A DNA stretch of 64,000 nt from Paenibacillus hamazuiensis (GTDB taxonomy: Bacteria > Bacillota > Bacilli > Paenibacillales > NBRC-103111), in assembly GCF_023276405.1 (NCBI RefSeq), contig NZ_JALRMO010000001.1, positions 8,657,501-8,721,500 of the forward strand, in the 5' to 3' direction. Below the pieces are notes generated by a model. It searched no databases. It was given only the letters and a program-made list of their open reading frames with translations, and was not told the DNA's origin. A program made the translations under genes and the position numbers. Shown piece by piece: positions 63,216 to 64,000 of the stretch (within the stretch, counting starts at the first letter, position 1; the number at the start of each line of letters is the position of its first letter).

Positions 63216-64000
63216 ATGCGTTACATGGTTGGTGTCGACGTAGGAGGCACCTTTACGGATGTGACGTTGGTGGAAACGTCGTCCGGCAAAGTGTTGAATC
63301 ATAAAGTACCTTCTACGCCTGCAGATCCGTCTCGCGCCATAATGACAGGCGTCGAACAAATTTTGGCTCAAAACGGTATCGCGGTTTCGGAAGTCGGGTA
63401 TTTGGCCCACGGAACAACGGTAGCAACGAATGCGCTCATTGAAAGAAAAGGTGTAAAAACCGGGTTGCTCGTAACCAAGGGCTTTCGCGACTTGCTTGAG
63501 ATCGCCCGCCAAACCCGACCGAAACTTTACGATCTGTTTGCAGAGAAACCTGAAACGGTCATTCCCGGATTTTTGCGCCACGAAGTGGACGAGCGCTTAT
63601 ATGCAGACGGATCCGTGCGCAAGGAAATCGACATGGACAGTTTGCGTGAAGCGGTGGATGCATTGAAGAAAGAAGGAGTTAGGTCCATTGCCGTCTGCTT
63701 CCTGTTCTCGTACATCAATCCGGTTCATGAGAAGATCGCAGTGGAAGAGATCAAACGGTTGCTGCCGGACGTGTATGTGTCGGCGTCCCATCAGGTGGTG
63801 CCTGAATTCAGAGAGTACCCCAGGTTGTCCACGACTTCGCTCAACGCTTACCTCGGCCCGGTCATGGAGCATTACATGGTGAATTTCCAAAACTCCGTGC
63901 GTGCTGCGGGGCTTCCGGTCGATCCGTATATCACTCAATCAAGCGGAGGCATTATTTCGATTCAGGAGTCGGTAGCGAATCCGGTTCGTACGGCCGTGTC
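63216..64000 (+). CDS. Hydantoinase A/5-oxoprolinase family protein, 3'-truncated by window edge
   Basis: The first ~261 residues of an ATP-dependent hydantoinase/oxoprolinase large subunit. The N-terminal ASKHA-type nucleotide motif is VGVDVGGTFTDVTLVE. It is followed by YLAHGTTVATNALIERKGVKTGLLVTKGFRD, DERLYADGS and VPEFREYPRLSTTSLNAYLGPVM, all family landmarks. AGGGAGG lies nine bases before the ATG. The frame stays open to base 64000. The substrate may be a hydantoin, 5-oxoproline or a ketone (acetone/acetophenone carboxylases share this fold), so the call stays at family level. Confidence 0.92.
   Translation, partial: MRYMVGVDVGGTFTDVTLVETSSGKVLNHKVPSTPADPSRAIMTGVEQILAQNGIAVSEVGYLAHGTTVATNALIERKGVKTGLLVTKGFRDLLEIARQTRPKLYDLFAEKPETVIPGFLRHEVDERLYADGSVRKEIDMDSLREAVDALKKEGVRSIAVCFLFSYINPVHEKIAVEEIKRLLPDVYVSASHQVVPEFREYPRLSTTSLNAYLGPVMEHYMVNFQNSVRAAGLPVDPYITQSSGGIISIQESVANPVRTAV

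Noticed and set aside
1-64000. Insertion sequences, prophage genes, tRNA or rRNA genes
   Set aside because: I found no transposase, integrase or phage-like protein and no recognisable tRNA or rRNA sequence on either strand by reading. A covariance-model search was not possible here.

Overview
The window looks like a chromosomal segment from a Paenibacillus-like Firmicute. This rests on strong AGGAGG-type ribosome binding sites, frequent TTG and GTG starts, LplB/YtcP-type sugar permeases, YesM/YesN-type two-component pairs, a SigL-type sigma-54 and a CcpA-type cre site. I see no rRNA, tRNA, CRISPR array, insertion sequence or phage gene. The genus is an inference from gene types, not from a marker gene.

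Region 1 (1-30292) is a carbohydrate and sugar-acid catabolic island. It opens with a polysaccharide-type ABC importer (permease cut by the window edge, second permease, lipoprotein), a membrane-anchored AraC regulator and a GH105 unsaturated rhamnogalacturonyl hydrolase. A divergent LysR gene faces a garD / DapA-family lyase / garR galactarate operon. Next come a LacI-controlled DapA-family gene, the LacI regulator itself, an MFS porter with a perfect cre match, a fumarylacetoacetase-fold hydrolase, a P-loop kinase, an IclR regulator with three operator-like dyads, and a KDPG aldolase. The island ends with a MalEFG-type ABC importer, a YesM/YesN pair, a 2-hydroxyacid dehydrogenase, a third DapA-family gene, L-fucose/D-arabinose isomerase and ribulokinase. 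The last two together fit D-arabinose to D-ribulose 5-phosphate.

Region 2 (30293-35460) holds a full-length pyruvate carboxylase convergent with rpoN (sigma-54).

Region 3 (35482-50287) is the most interesting part: a soluble diiron monooxygenase (SDIMO) locus of the propane/acetone/phenol (prm/mim) type. The rightward operon encodes the alpha subunit, reductase, beta subunit, coupling protein, a zinc alcohol dehydrogenase, a thioredoxin-reductase-like flavoprotein, a glutaredoxin and a peroxiredoxin. An AcoR-type sigma-54 activator follows. The divergent leftward operon encodes a DJ-1/PfpI protein, an amidohydrolase, a DUF59 metal-cluster assembly protein, a second alcohol dehydrogenase, a divergent GroEL and finally rpoN. 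The 448-base divergent region carries one -24/-12 promoter facing each way, with TGTCGCA repeats between them. Structural genes, assembly factors, activator and sigma factor therefore sit in one locus.

Region 4 (50310-64000) contains a Gfo/Idh/MocA-like protein with an altered nucleotide-binding loop, a divergent LysR/MFS pair, a complete dipeptide-type ABC importer (two ATPases, two permeases, binding protein), a second YesM/YesN pair, and the 5' part of a hydantoinase A/oxoprolinase gene that runs off the window.
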